DNA from: Acinetobacter pollinis
GTDB taxonomy: Bacteria > Pseudomonadota > Gammaproteobacteria > Pseudomonadales > Moraxellaceae
Direction: 5' to 3'
Assembly (NCBI RefSeq): GCF_015627175.1
Contig: NZ_VTDQ01000019.1
Coordinates: 1-44,361 of the forward strand
Length of the DNA: 44,361 nt
Shown: piece after piece, positions 1 through 9,964 of the stretch
Numbering within the stretch: position 1 is the stretch's first letter
How the letters are laid out: every line of letters starts with the position of its first letter
Notes under the pieces: model-generated
What the model was told of the DNA's origin: nothing
The model's database searches: none
Seen by the model: only the letters and a program-made list of their open reading frames with translations
Position numbers and translations under genes: made by a program

Positions 1-64
1 ATATTTAAATTAATTAAGCACAACCACTTAGGTCACATTCCGCCTCAGTCATGGGGACTAGGCA

Positions 65-724
65 ATGTTTCATTACATTTTTACAATATCGCTATATGTA
101 TGCATTATAGGTATTGCAGTTGCTACACGCTTTGCGCAAGCAACGCCTTTGTACAATACAGATGATGCACAAATCACATCAGAAAAGTCATGCCAGTTCG
201 AAATGAACCAGCTATTCAATACCTCTGATACTCAATTTATTTTAAATCCAGCATGTACACTCAAAAATGTTGAACTATCTTTACCCATTACTTATGACGG
301 GAAAGATACGCTTTATGCTGCCCAGCTAAAACATCCACTTTATTTGTCAGATACTTTCGGTATTGCAATGAGTGGAATGTACCAACCCTCTCAATATAAT
401 TTGACATCCCTTTGGACTGTCAATCTTCCTCTTTCTTTTTATCACGTTTATAGCGATCTTCAGCTCGATGTAAATATTGGTTGGTATCAAGAAAATCATC
501 ACCAAGGCGATCTCTCTTGGTCAATCGCTGCAACGAAACCAATTACTGAAAGACAAAAAATTGGTTTGGAATATTATAAACAACCCCCTGAACAGGAAAA
601 AATTCAAGCCGTTTGGAGCATAGATGTTGTTCCAGATAAAACCAGTTTGTACTTATCTTATGGTCAAAGCATTCGATCATCAGTATCTCATTGGTTCGGC
701 ATCGGTTTAAGTTTCGCAATTTAA
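65..724 (+). CDS. Predicted exported beta-barrel-like protein, function unknown
   Basis: A 219-residue protein with a hydrophobic N-terminus ending in a signal-peptidase-I-like site (FAQA before TPLYN, about residue 26). The rest alternates polar and aromatic or aliphatic residues as in outer-membrane beta strands, and it ends in the hydrophobic strand GIGLSFAI, a typical barrel C-terminus. Two cysteines, near residues 43 and 63, could form a disulfide. The ATG at 65 has only a weak purine stretch upstream (gggac). It lies 90 bp before mgtA on the same strand, so it may be co-transcribed with the Mg2+ genes, but the structured spacer between them argues for some independence. I do not recognise a named family. 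An outer-membrane or periplasmic location is inferred from the signal and strand pattern. Confidence 0.65.
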   Translation: MFHYIFTISLYVCIIGIAVATRFAQATPLYNTDDAQITSEKSCQFEMNQLFNTSDTQFILNPACTLKNVELSLPITYDGKDTLYAAQLKHPLYLSDTFGIAMSGMYQPSQYNLTSLWTVNLPLSFYHVYSDLQLDVNIGWYQENHHQGDLSWSIAATKPITERQKIGLEYYKQPPEQEKIQAVWSIDVVPDKTSLYLSYGQSIRSSVSHWFGIGLSFAI

Positions 725-752
725 TTCAAACGTCACACTTTTCACATTATCT

Positions 753-796
753 TAGGGCTTAAATAAAAAATTAAGCCTTACAGACAGCTGCTGTCT
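753..796 (+). promoter_or_regulatory. Two inverted repeats in the mgtA leader
   Basis: Bases 753-762 pair with 771-780 (10 bp, one G:T) around an A-rich 8-nt loop. Immediately after, 782-796 is a perfect odd palindrome, AGACAGC-T-GCTGTCT. No T-run follows the first hairpin on either strand, so it is not a standard terminator. The mgtA Shine-Dalgarno (aaggag, 802-807) begins six bases after the palindrome, so the palindrome could be an operator or an RNA fold affecting mgtA initiation. The function is inference. Confidence 0.45.
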
Positions 797-814
797 AAAA
801 TAAGGAGACCCCAT

Positions 815-3571
815 ATGATTCGTAATCTCTGGGAACAGCTATTTTCACGGTTTTTGAAAAAATATCATCTTACACGTTACTTTTCAAAATCTGCTTCATT
901 TGATGAGTTACAACAAACAAGCTATGCACAGCAGGTTGGTGAACAACTCACAACGACACTGAAACATGCTTCAAAGTGTTCTGTTGATGAACTAGTTTTA
1001 GAGAAAAAATCACATATTGAAGGACTTGATGAGCAAGAAGCTGAAATACGCCAAAAACACTATGGGCTGAATGAACTACAATCGGAGAAGCCTTTAGCAT
1101 GGTGGCAACACCTTTGGTACTGTTATAAAAATCCATTTAATATTTTGCTCACACTTTTGGCTATTATCTGTGCATCTACAGATGATATGAAAGGTACAAT
1201 TGTTATTTCTACAATGGTTGTCATTTCAACTATTCTAAGATTTTGGCAAGAAGCAAAATCCAATAAAGCTGCAGATGCCCTTAAATCTATGGTGAGTAAT
1301 GAAGCATCTGTATTTAGAAGAAACTCAGGCTCAAAATTTATAAAAAATGACGATGCTATTTACAATACTAAAGAAAATAAAAATCTAGTCGATATACCAA
1401 CAAAATATCTTGTCCCTGGCGATATTATTAAACTTTCAGCAGGTGACCTTATTCCAGCCGATTGCCGTCTTATTGAAACAAAAGATCTTTTTGTATCTCA
1501 AGCAGCAATGACTGGTGAGTCTATGCCTGTTGAAAAGTTCGCTATACATGAAAGCGAAAATGCAAACGATACGATGGCTTTAGACAATATTGTATTTATG
1601 GGTACCAGTATTGTTTCAGGAACTGCAACAGCAATTGTACTCACTACAGGAAACCAAACTTATTTTGGTGCGCTTGCAAAACGTGTTACGGATAATGATC
1701 AAGTAGTTACCTCTTTTCAAAAGGGTGTAAATAACGTTAGTTGGTTACTTATTCGCTTTACAATGGTAATGGCACCGATTGTTCTTCTCTTAAATGGTTT
1801 TACCAAGGGAGATTGGACAGAAGCATGCTTATTTGCACTTTCAATTGCAGTTGGCTTAACACCAGAGATGTTACCTATGATTGTGACATCCACACTTGCA
1901 AAAGGTGCAGTATTTCTGTCTCGTAAAAAAGTTATTGTAAAGCGTTTAGATGCTATTCAGAATTTTGGTGCCATGGATGTTTTATGCACAGACAAAACAG
2001 GTACGCTAACGCAAGATAAAATTATTCTATCTAAACATACCGACGTGATGGGGCAAATTTCTGAACCAGTATTATTGCTTGGTTATATCAACAGCTACCA
2101 TCAAACAGGATTAAAAAACTTATTAGACTTAGCAATTTTAGAGCACGCCTCATCTGAAATAAAGATGGAAAAACTCAGCTATAATAAGCTTGATGAAATT
2201 CCATTCGACTTTAACAGACGCCGTATGTCCGTCGTCGTAAAAACACCAAAGAAACAAGCACGTATTATTACCAAAGGTGCAGTCGAAGAAATGCTCAACA
2301 TTTGTAGTCACGTTGAGATTAATCATGAAATTGTGCCTCTTACTTCCGAGCTATCAAAAACTATTCTGACGAATAGTCAAAACTATAATAAAGATGGTCT
2401 ACGTGTCATTGCTATTGGTTATCGAGACAGTGAAATTGAAGAAAACAAGACTTATGGCATCAAAGATGAGCAAGGTCTAACACTTGCAGGTTTTCTTACG
2501 TTCTTAGATCCTCCAAAAGATAGTTCAGTAAAAGCAATTAAAGCACTTCACGATTACGGGGTAACAGTAAAAGTACTCACTGGCGACAATGAGTTTGTCA
2601 CTCAGAAAGTTTGTCAAGAAATTGGTTTACCTCACGAACATATTGTACTTGGTGAAGACATTGATGATATGTCACCTGTAGAATTCAAAGAAGCTGTAGA
2701 AAAATATCAAATCTTTGCAAAGCTTAATCCTATGCATAAAGAACGCATCGTGACACAGCTTAAAGAGAATGATCATGTGGTTGGTTTTCTTGGAGATGGT
2801 ATTAATGATGCTGCTGCACTGCGTACTGCCGATATTGGTATTTCTGTTGATACTGCAGTTGATATAGCAAAAGAATCTGCAGATTTAATCTTGCTTGAAA
2901 AGAGCTTAATGGTACTTGAAGAAGGTGTTATTGAGGGTCGTCGTACCTTTGCCAACATTTTGAAATATATTAAGATTACAGCAAGTTCTAATTTCGGAAA
3001 TGTATTTTCTGTTCTTATTGCCAGTGCATTTATCCCATTTCTTCCAATGCTTCCAATTCACTTACTGGTACAAAACCTACTCTATGATGTATCACAAATT
3101 GCAGTTCCTTTCGATAATGTCGATGAAGAAGCACTTAAAAAACCGCAACGCTGGGAGGCTAACGGACTAGGGCGCTTTATGATTTTCTTTGGTCCAATTA
3201 GCTCAATTTTTGATGTAACAACATTCCTACTTATGTGGTTTATTTTTCAAGCAAATACACCAGAACAACAAACACTATTTCAGTCTGGTTGGTTTATTGA
3301 AGGATTACTCACGCAAACCCTTATTGTGCATATGATTCGTACACAAAAAATTCCATTTATTCAAAGTTGTGCAGCCTTACCACTACTGGTGATGACAGCA
3401 GTTATTATTATGATTGGTATCTTCTTACCAATGGGACCACTTGCAAGTTACTTCTCTTTACAACCTTTACCGCTTAGCTATTTCATTTACCTACCAATCA
3501 TTTTATTGGCATACATGGTACTTACCCAACTCCTTAAAAAGTTCTATGTTAAACGTTATGGATGGCAGTAA
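815..3571 (+). CDS. mgtA: Magnesium-translocating P-type ATPase
   Basis: P-type (P3B) ATPase that imports Mg2+ across the inner membrane using ATP. The 918 residues match the usual 900 or so for MgtA/MgtB. Visible landmarks are the actuator TGES at about 233-236, the phosphorylation motif DKTGTLT with the aspartate at residue 393, VLTGDN, and the hinge GDGINDAAALR. Membrane helices precede the actuator loop, and a long hydrophobic block fills the last 200 residues. A strong aaggag lies 7 bases before the ATG. mgtC follows after 3 bases, so the two are very probably one transcript. In enteric bacteria mgtA is induced by low Mg2+ through PhoPQ and a long leader. Here the spacer is only 90 bp, so control must differ. 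Confidence 0.95.
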   Translation: MIRNLWEQLFSRFLKKYHLTRYFSKSASFDELQQTSYAQQVGEQLTTTLKHASKCSVDELVLEKKSHIEGLDEQEAEIRQKHYGLNELQSEKPLAWWQHLWYCYKNPFNILLTLLAIICASTDDMKGTIVISTMVVISTILRFWQEAKSNKAADALKSMVSNEASVFRRNSGSKFIKNDDAIYNTKENKNLVDIPTKYLVPGDIIKLSAGDLIPADCRLIETKDLFVSQAAMTGESMPVEKFAIHESENANDTMALDNIVFMGTSIVSGTATAIVLTTGNQTYFGALAKRVTDNDQVVTSFQKGVNNVSWLLIRFTMVMAPIVLLLNGFTKGDWTEACLFALSIAVGLTPEMLPMIVTSTLAKGAVFLSRKKVIVKRLDAIQNFGAMDVLCTDKTGTLTQDKIILSKHTDVMGQISEPVLLLGYINSYHQTGLKNLLDLAILEHASSEIKMEKLSYNKLDEIPFDFNRRRMSVVVKTPKKQARIITKGAVEEMLNICSHVEINHEIVPLTSELSKTILTNSQNYNKDGLRVIAIGYRDSEIEENKTYGIKDEQGLTLAGFLTFLDPPKDSSVKAIKALHDYGVTVKVLTGDNEFVTQKVCQEIGLPHEHIVLGEDIDDMSPVEFKEAVEKYQIFAKLNPMHKERIVTQLKENDHVVGFLGDGINDAAALRTADIGISVDTAVDIAKESADLILLEKSLMVLEEGVIEGRRTFANILKYIKITASSNFGNVFSVLIASAFIPFLPMLPIHLLVQNLLYDVSQIAVPFDNVDEEALKKPQRWEANGLGRFMIFFGPISSIFDVTTFLLMWFIFQANTPEQQTLFQSGWFIEGLLTQTLIVHMIRTQKIPFIQSCAALPLLVMTAVIIMIGIFLPMGPLASYFSLQPLPLSYFIYLPIILLAYMVLTQLLKKFYVKRYGWQ

Positions 3572-3574
3572 TTT

Positions 3575-4291
3575 ATGATGCAAAACTCAAGCTACCTTCA
3601 CACAGAAAATTTAGTGAGTACACTCATTAGCCTAACTACTGCTTTTGTGTTAGGTGGGCTTATTGGGTTTGAAAGACAATACCGACAACGAACAGCAGGA
3701 TTAAGAACCAATGTACTTGTTTGCCTCGGTTCTGCTGCCTTCGTTGATACAGCCATGTTATTGGATCATGGCTCGGGTGCTGTCAGAGTAATTTCATATG
3801 TTGTTTCAGGAATTGGTTTTTTAGGCGCAGGTGTCATTATGCGTGAGGGTGGCAATATTCAAGGTTTAAATACCGCTGCCACCCTCTGGTGTTCTGCTGC
3901 AATTGGTGCAGCAGCAGGATCAGATCTGATTTTAGAATCAATTATTGTAACTCTATTTATTCTTGCAGCAAACACACTGCTTAGACCTATCGTACACTTT
4001 ATGGATCGTCGTCCATTAGATGTAGAAACTGAACTACTAAATGTTATTTATGTTGTTTGTGACCGTTTGCGTAGCAAACAAGTGATAGAGCAAATTAACA
4101 TTGCGCTTAAGCAGTACAACTACCCTGCAAAAGACATTGAAATTGAACCTTTTGGTGAACAAGATGTAGAAATTGAAACTACCTTAATTTCAACATCTAT
4201 TGAACAACAAGATATGTTCAAAATACTTGAAGTACTCAATGCGATGCCTCAAGTTAGGTATGCCTATTGGGATAAAAATACCATTAATTAA
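3575..4291 (+). CDS. mgtC: MgtC/SapB family inner-membrane protein
   Basis: MgtC-family protein of 238 residues. The N-terminal half is hydrophobic with the family hallmarks [11 protein letters not shown] and [13 protein letters not shown], followed by [10 protein letters not shown] and [13 protein letters not shown]. The C-terminal 90 residues form a soluble ACT-like domain. In pathogens MgtC supports growth in low Mg2+ and acid, partly by inhibiting the F-type ATP synthase; it is not itself an Mg2+ pump. The start lies 3 bases after the mgtA stop with no separate strong SD, so translation is probably coupled to mgtA. A strong terminator follows. Confidence 0.93.
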   Translation: MMQNSSYLHTENLVSTLISLTTAFVLGGLIGFERQYRQRTAGLRTNVLVCLGSAAFVDTAMLLDHGSGAVRVISYVVSGIGFLGAGVIMREGGNIQGLNTAATLWCSAAIGAAAGSDLILESIIVTLFILAANTLLRPIVHFMDRRPLDVETELLNVIYVVCDRLRSKQVIEQINIALKQYNYPAKDIEIEPFGEQDVEIETTLISTSIEQQDMFKILEVLNAMPQVRYAYWDKNTIN

Positions 4292-4306
4292 TTTCATTTT
4301 AAATAT

Positions 4307-4336
4307 AAAAAACCGTAGCTTCAGCTACGGTTTTTT
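4307..4336. terminator. Bidirectional terminator between mgtC and purA
   Basis: 13-bp stem (4307-4319 with 4324-4336) containing ccgtagc/gctacgg, tetraloop at 4320-4323, A-run on the left and T-run on the right. It sits between two convergent genes and serves both. Confidence 0.9.
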
Positions 4337-4349
4337 ATGACATATTTTA

Positions 4350-5684
<1,335 letters not shown>

Positions 5685-5706
5685 TCATGCTGTTAAAATC
5701 ACAAAT

Positions 5707-6888
5707 CTATTTTGCAATAGACTCAATTTTTTCAATGCCCCATACCCCATCTTGCAATACAAATTGATGCGTTGCAGATGGTATAGAACTTAGATCATCA
5801 TTACCTAACAATTGTACGACACTCAAACCTTGCTGACGTGCCTGTGCAATTGCGCTTACTAAATCTGGTTGCATGCCTTTAGGTGCAACAATTGTTTCAA
5901 TTTCACTAAACTGGCCTTCACATAGCGCATATAAGTCACAGCTAAAACCTGTTGCAGGGCGTGCTCGACCAAAATGCTCACCAATACCATCATAACGGCC
6001 ACCCTGTGCAAGTGGTGCTGCATGATTTGGTGCATATACAGCATACATTAAACCCGTATGGTAATGATAACTGCGTAACTCTACGACATCTAAACCAATA
6101 GATAAGTTTGGCCAACGCTTTTGAATTTCTTTAACAGTTGTTTTTAAACCATCAAATGCAGCTTGGAAATGCGTATCTTTAAGTAAATCATTACTTAGAT
6201 GTTGTTCTAATAAAGACAGGTTACCTGAATATCTTCCTAAGTTATAAAAATCTTGTCCGTAAGGAAGTGTCTTTGTTACTTCCTCTAATTCAGGTAATGC
6301 TTTACGCTGATATAAATCATGCAATAAATGTTCATTATTTTTATCAAGTTTGGCATATTCTACTAAACTTTTAAATAATCCAACATGACCTAGATCTAAA
6401 TGCGCTTTTTCTAAACCACATGTCGTCTCTAATAGCCCTAACATAACGTCTATCATTTCCACATCTGCTTCGATGCTTTGATGTCCGTAAAGTTCCGCAC
6501 CCAGCTGGAGTGGTGTACGCGATTCGCTAAAATTTTGAGGCTTTGTATGTAGAATTGTTCCTGAATAACAGTAACGTGCAATTCCCTCAATAGGTCGTAC
6601 GTGCGCATCGATGCGTGCAACTTGAGGCGTCATATCTGCACGTACACCCAATAAACGCCCGGAAAGCTGGTCAATTACTTTAAAGCTAACAAGATCTAAG
6701 TCCTGATTTGCTTCAGATAAAGAAGAAAGAGATTCGATATATTCAATAAATGGTGTATAGACCAACTGATAACCACGACTTGCGAGGAAATCTAATGAAT
6801 GTCGACGAAGTGACTCAATAACTTGTGCTTGTTCTGGTAATACATCTGCTACCCCATCTGGTAGCAACCAAGTCTCTGAAATTGACAT
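5707..6888 (-). CDS. hisZ: ATP phosphoribosyltransferase regulatory subunit
   Basis: HisZ is a paralogue of histidyl-tRNA synthetase that has lost aminoacylation and acts as the regulatory partner of short-form HisG in the first step of histidine biosynthesis. The 393 residues match the class. Recognisable parts are the start WLLPDGVADVLPEQA, the motif-2-like VRADMTPQVARI, and GGRYDGIGEHFGRARPATGFS near residue 300. No C-terminal anticodon-binding domain is present, which separates it from HisS. The first gene of the hisZ-purA pair. Short-form hisG is predicted elsewhere in the genome. Confidence 0.94.
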   Translation of the reverse strand: MSISETWLLPDGVADVLPEQAQVIESLRRHSLDFLASRGYQLVYTPFIEYIESLSSLSEANQDLDLVSFKVIDQLSGRLLGVRADMTPQVARIDAHVRPIEGIARYCYSGTILHTKPQNFSESRTPLQLGAELYGHQSIEADVEMIDVMLGLLETTCGLEKAHLDLGHVGLFKSLVEYAKLDKNNEHLLHDLYQRKALPELEEVTKTLPYGQDFYNLGRYSGNLSLLEQHLSNDLLKDTHFQAAFDGLKTTVKEIQKRWPNLSIGLDVVELRSYHYHTGLMYAVYAPNHAAPLAQGGRYDGIGEHFGRARPATGFSCDLYALCEGQFSEIETIVAPKGMQPDLVSAIAQARQQGLSVVQLLGNDDLSSIPSATHQFVLQDGVWGIEKIESIAK

Positions 6889-6931
6889 GCTTCAAACCTA
6901 AATTCTGTGCAGGGCGGAACGAATCCACATA

Positions 6932-6958
6932 AAAAAACCGGGACGCACCCGATTTTTT
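6932..6958 (-). terminator. Terminator of the Lrp-family gene
   Basis: On the minus strand a hairpin with gtgcg loop (cggg/cccg core plus one mismatch and an A:T arm) ends in a run of seven T. It is 59 bases past the stop of the Lrp gene and 43 bases before the hisZ start, so it separates the two units. Confidence 0.75.
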
Positions 6959-7016
6959 CAAGTGTAACATGATACTTTTCAGCATGCACCTGAGAATTTT
7001 ACAATTTTAACCTGAA

Positions 7017-7469
7017 CTAAAGTGGTAATGCCGTTGTATGTTTAATTTTTTGCAATGGAATCTCAGTTTTTACATTCTGAATTCCTGAGATTTTATTTAA
7101 ATGTTGAATTTGAAACTTACGATAAGCATCTAAATCTGCCACAACGATTCTCAAAAAAAAGTCACAATCTCCAGACATAAGTTGACACTCCACCACTTCA
7201 GGTAAATTCTTCACTGCATCCACAAACTGATCTACAGTTTTTTCATCTTGCCCCTTTAACCAAATTCTTGCAAATACCGTCAAACCTAAATTTACTTTTA
7301 GAGGTTCAATTAATGCAACATACCGCTGTATTATTCCATCGTCTTCTAACTGTTTAACACGGCGCAAACAAGGTGATGCTGACAAGCCAACTCTTATCGC
7401 AAGCTCATTATTTTGTAATTTCCCTTCCTCTTGTAATACCCGTAAAATTCTGATATCTGTTTTATCCAC
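7017..7469 (-). CDS. Lrp/AsnC family transcriptional regulator
   Basis: Lrp/AsnC protein: N-terminal winged helix-turn-helix (DIRILRVLQEEGKLQNNELA, then VGLSASPCLRRVKQLEDDG), followed by the RAM effector-binding domain with the family motif LMSGDCDFFLRIV. I place the start at a GTG (7467-7469) preceded by aggga at proper spacing, giving 150 residues beginning MDKTDIRIL, the family norm. The frame is open further back to an ATG at 7559, but those 30 residues are Asn/Tyr-rich and unlike any Lrp N-terminus. It is divergent from azlC-azlD, as Lrp-type regulators often are from the exporter they control. A small inverted repeat (7481-7493, agcat/atgct) just before the start could be an autoregulatory site. 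Ligand unknown; branched-chain or other amino acids are likely. Confidence 0.9.
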   Translation of the reverse strand: MDKTDIRILRVLQEEGKLQNNELAIRVGLSASPCLRRVKQLEDDGIIQRYVALIEPLKVNLGLTVFARIWLKGQDEKTVDQFVDAVKNLPEVVECQLMSGDCDFFLRIVVADLDAYRKFQIQHLNKISGIQNVKTEIPLQKIKHTTALPL

Positions 7470-7621
7470 ATTGATCCCTAAGCATAAAATGCTAAAATTT
7501 AAATTATTATTAAAATAATATACCATTTTAGCGTTTTTAAAAGCTAATTTAAGCGACAAATATCTTTAATTAAAACATAAAATAGATTTTCAAATAAAAT
7601 TTTCATGCATCCTAAAACACC

Positions 7622-8365
7622 ATGTTCATATTCAGAAATACAAGTCAAACCATTTACGAAACTTCTGACTTTGTTTCCTTTAAACGAGGAATAAAAATGT
7701 CTATCCCTATTTTATTGGGGATTATTCCTTTTGCACTGGTTTTAGGAACGCAAGCGGCGCAAAAAGGTTTCAGTACGCTTGAAATTCCACTACTTACAGG
7801 ACTGAACTTCGCAGGCGGTTCAGAGTTTGCCATTTTAGAAATGTGGACAAATCCACCTCAAATTATGATGCTTATTTTTATTACTTTTTTAGTTAATAGC
7901 CGGCATCTTTTAATGGGTGCAAGCTTGGTTCCGTATTTAAAGCACCTTCCAAATAAAAAAGTTTTACCGGCATTATTTTTTATGTGTGACGAGAGCTGGG
8001 CTTTAAGCATTGCTGATGCCAAGCGGCATCATCGAGGCCGTATTGAAGATGCCTTCAACTTTTCTTTTTATGCTGGTTTATGTTTTTCTTTATACATCAT
8101 GTGGGTGGTCTTCACTACTTTTGGTGGTGTCATTGGTTCTGTATTAGGAGATATTACTCGCTGGGGATTTGATATGGCATTTCCAGCAGTGTTCTTGGTA
8201 CTACTTCGAGGCATGTGGACAGGTGTGCGAAATGCCATACCATGGCTTGTTAGTTTAGTGGGTGCTATTTTCGCCTACATGTATTTACCTCAGGGGTGGT
8301 ATGTTCCTGTAGGTGCGATTTCTGGAATTGTGGCTGCCATTATTATGACAGGAGATGAAAAGTGA
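7622..8365 (+). CDS. azlC: AzlC family branched-chain amino acid exporter, large subunit
   Basis: Polytopic inner-membrane protein of 247 residues, the large subunit of AzlCD/YgaZH-type exporters of branched-chain amino acids or analogues. Typical features are GIIPFALVLGTQA in the first helix, AGGSEFAILEMW, LVNSRHLLMGASL, and MCDESWALSIAD. Two starts are possible. The ATG at 7622 has no clear SD, but its product includes the conserved F-x-x-G before helix 1. An ATG at 7697 has a strong gagga six bases upstream but would trim that segment. I keep the longer form. The gene overlaps azlD by 4 bases and is probably controlled by the divergent Lrp-type regulator. Confidence 0.88.
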   Translation: MFIFRNTSQTIYETSDFVSFKRGIKMSIPILLGIIPFALVLGTQAAQKGFSTLEIPLLTGLNFAGGSEFAILEMWTNPPQIMMLIFITFLVNSRHLLMGASLVPYLKHLPNKKVLPALFFMCDESWALSIADAKRHHRGRIEDAFNFSFYAGLCFSLYIMWVVFTTFGGVIGSVLGDITRWGFDMAFPAVFLVLLRGMWTGVRNAIPWLVSLVGAIFAYMYLPQGWYVPVGAISGIVAAIIMTGDEK

Positions 8366-8664
8366 TTCATAGTACAACACTTATAGCAATTCTCCTGATT
8401 GCTGCAACCACTTATTTAACACGCGTTCTTGGTTATGTAGTCTTAAAAAATCGTACATTAACGCCAAGACAAAAAAAGGTATTAGACATTGTGCCTGGAT
8501 GTGTGCTTATTTCTGTCATTGCACCTTATTTCGTAAGTAGCCATATTTCAGATATGCTTGCTATTATTATTACTGTTTTCGCAGCAACACGCTTTTCACT
8601 TTTACCAACTGTTGTTATTAGTATGGTCTCAACCGCATTGCTCAGGCTCATCCTAGTTTCATAA
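8362..8664 (+). CDS. azlD: AzlD family exporter, small subunit
   Basis: Small inner-membrane protein (100 residues) with about three to four hydrophobic helices; the family signature TTYLTRVLGYVVL is near the N-terminus and VPGCVLISVIAPYF in the middle. It pairs with AzlC to export branched-chain amino acids. It starts with GTG overlapping the azlC stop (GTGA), with ggag eight bases before, so it is translationally coupled. Confidence 0.88.
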   Translation: MIHSTTLIAILLIAATTYLTRVLGYVVLKNRTLTPRQKKVLDIVPGCVLISVIAPYFVSSHISDMLAIIITVFAATRFSLLPTVVISMVSTALLRLILVS

Positions 8665-8673
8665 ATAGATTAC

Positions 8674-8691
8674 GGGGCATTATTCTGCCCC
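8674..8691. terminator. Hairpin between azlD and the convergent dehydrogenase gene
   Basis: GGGGCA-ttattc-TGCCCC stem-loop between two convergent genes. The T-tract is weak on both sides, so termination may be only partly intrinsic. Confidence 0.5.
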
Positions 8692-8696
8692 ATATT

Positions 8697-9725
8697 TCAA
8701 TGCGCATTAAAAGAATCACATAAATCGAGTAACCGATTTGCATAACCCCATTCATTGTCATACCACGCATAAACTTTGGCCTGACGCCCAACCACCATGG
8801 TTTGTGTTAAATCGACTACCAGCGAATAAGGTAAGTGATTAAAATCGCTCGATACTAAATAATCTTCTGTATAAGACATAATTTCAGTATATTTTTCACA
8901 TGCTGCATGCTTAAAAGCTTCATTTAAAGCATCTACAGTAATTTCAGACTGCGCAATAAATGTTAAATCAATTGCAGCAACATTTAAAGTTGGTACTCGA
9001 ATGGAATACCCTTCTATACGATTTTCCATTTTAGGTAAAACTTGTTTTAGTGCACCGAGCGCACTTGAAGTGGTTGGAATAATATTATGTCCAGACGCGC
9101 GCGCACGGCGTAAATCACGGTGAGCATGATCGAGTACAGCTTGATCTGTTGTCACAGCATGTATTTCAGTCATCAATGCACTTTCAATACCAAACTCATC
9201 GTCTAAAATTTTTACAAGTGGAACTAAAGCTTGTGTCGTACAAGATACACTTGAAATTACTTGGTCAGAAACTTTCACATCGTGATGATTTACTCCGTAT
9301 ACAATTGCAGCATCAACATGATCAAACGGTGCTGCACCAATAATTACGCGTTTTGCACCAGCATTGAGATGTTTTTGAGCACCTTCACGAGAACGAAATA
9401 AGCCAGTACATTCCAACACGACATCAATACTTAGGCTATTCCAAAGTAAAGCTTCAGGTTCTTTAATGTTTAGGCATCGGATGCACAACGATTGATCTAA
9501 GTATTCTACGTTTAAATATGTGGCGTCTTGCTCACGAATAATACGAACACAACCCTTAAATGTCCCATGCGTAGTATCGTATTTAAACAAATGTGCCAAT
9601 GTTTCAACATCTGCAATATCATTAATCGCAATAATATCAAATGTAAAATGCTTTGGATTTTCAAACCATGCTCTCACAACATTACGTCCAATTCGTCCAA
9701 ACCCATTAATTGCGATTCGTTGCAT
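8697..9725 (-). CDS. epd: Erythrose-4-phosphate / glyceraldehyde-3-phosphate dehydrogenase family protein
   Basis: GAPDH-fold NAD(P)-dependent dehydrogenase, 342 residues. The Rossmann start is INGFGRIGR; the catalytic cysteine is Cys162 in SCTTQ, with its partner His189 in EIHAV. Several segments look closer to E. coli Epd than GapA: LLDDEFGIES-type wording after the cysteine, DLRRARAS, and LVSSDFNH. Epd oxidises erythrose 4-phosphate to 4-phosphoerythronate for vitamin B6 synthesis, but family members may act as GAPDH. The residue after SCTT is Gln165 instead of the near-universal Asn. It is monocistronic and divergent from alaS, with SD aaggg before the ATG. The family is certain; the substrate is not. 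Confidence 0.75.
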   Translation of the reverse strand: MQRIAINGFGRIGRNVVRAWFENPKHFTFDIIAINDIADVETLAHLFKYDTTHGTFKGCVRIIREQDATYLNVEYLDQSLCIRCLNIKEPEALLWNSLSIDVVLECTGLFRSREGAQKHLNAGAKRVIIGAAPFDHVDAAIVYGVNHHDVKVSDQVISSVSCTTQALVPLVKILDDEFGIESALMTEIHAVTTDQAVLDHAHRDLRRARASGHNIIPTTSSALGALKQVLPKMENRIEGYSIRVPTLNVAAIDLTFIAQSEITVDALNEAFKHAACEKYTEIMSYTEDYLVSSDFNHLPYSLVVDLTQTMVVGRQAKVYAWYDNEWGYANRLLDLCDSFNAH

Positions 9726-9842
9726 GACCTACCCTTATCATTCAATCATTTAAAAACAGGGTTATGTTAAAGCAACTTTTCTTATAATGAATCAAGTTAT
9801 TTTACTTATTGTCATATTTATAACCCTTTCATTGCAAAAGCA

Positions 9843-9871
9843 TTGGTCATATAGGTATTTTTAGTTATACT
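9843..9871 (+). promoter_or_regulatory. Candidate sigma70 promoter of alaS
   Basis: TTGGTC (9843-9848), 17-bp spacer, TATACT (9866-9871), about 95 bases before the alaS start in the 239-bp divergent spacer. Nothing else convincing was found in this spacer. Confidence 0.45.
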
Positions 9872-9964
9872 TTTATGCCTTTGAAAAATTTAACAGCGAT
9901 ATCGCACCAAGCAAACTGCTTAAACGATATGGCTCTACTATAGAACTAAATGGAGTGACTTGTT

